This document shows positions 22,688 through 22,697 of a stretch of 22,697 nucleotides of DNA, piece after piece. The stretch is taken from NCBI GenBank assembly GCA_004376695.1, contig SOJB01000030.1:1-22697 (forward strand), in the 5' to 3' direction. The stretch's first letter is position 1, and each line of letters starts with the position of its first letter. The DNA is from Dehalococcoidia bacterium (GTDB taxonomy: Bacteria; Chloroflexota; Dehalococcoidia; GIF9; AB-539-J10). A model generated the notes under the pieces. That model was not told where the DNA came from and made no database searches. It worked only from the letters and a program-made list of their open reading frames with translations. The translations under genes were made by a program, and so were the position numbers.

Positions 22688-22697
22688 GAAACGGAAT

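Overview
The window reads as a stretch of bacterial chromosome with dense, short-spaced genes, moderate-to-high GC and conventional sigma70-type promoters. Gene content (a DnaD-domain protein plus a DnaC-like loader beside dnaB, a yceD-rpmF-fabD-nusB run, several two-domain zinc-binding proteins) and the general look of the proteins suggest a Chloroflexota, probably Dehalococcoidia-like, genome. That assignment is inference from recollection of such genomes and no rRNA is present to prove it. I saw no tRNA, rRNA, CRISPR array, intact insertion sequence or prophage.

Layout. 1-264 is the 3' end of a SurA/PrsA-like foldase gene. 628-2643 encodes a membrane-anchored UshA-type 5'-nucleotidase, followed by a small DUF167 gene, a TIGR04076-type gene on the minus strand and a double zinc-ribbon gene with its own promoter and a hairpin terminator. 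4099-8862 (minus) is a replication operon in transcription order trxB, rplI, dnaB, DnaD-like, DnaC-like. Its last gene is unusual: one polypeptide carries two AAA+ loader domains that match each other at a constant offset of 185 residues. 9018-10178 (minus) is an M20 amidohydrolase, diverging from a tightly packed plus-strand operon: DUF177 (yceD), rpmF, fabD, nusB and a glyoxalase II-like hydrolase.

13162-18849 (plus) is a six-gene island: a class III PLP enzyme, a DUF1445 protein, pxpA, pxpB, pxpC and a DUF4392 D-glutamate cyclase. DUF1445 and DUF4392 are the two halves of mammalian D-glutamate cyclase (DGLUCY), and pxpABC is the ATP-dependent 5-oxoprolinase, so the island looks like a D-glutamate/5-oxoproline salvage route. 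The PLP enzyme is a candidate for a missing stereochemical or amino-group step.

18916-21989 (minus) holds three genes in transcription order GNAT/FemAB-like transferase, MshA-like GT4 glycosyltransferase and PIG-L deacetylase. This recalls the early steps of mycothiol synthesis or another GlcNAc-based glycoconjugate. The last 700 bases are gene-poor: a nested inverted repeat, a truncated signal-peptide ORF that has lost its lipobox cysteine, a short AT-rich degenerate repeat also found at 17948-17980, and at the very end a perfect TTGACA-17-TATAAT promoter reading out of the window.
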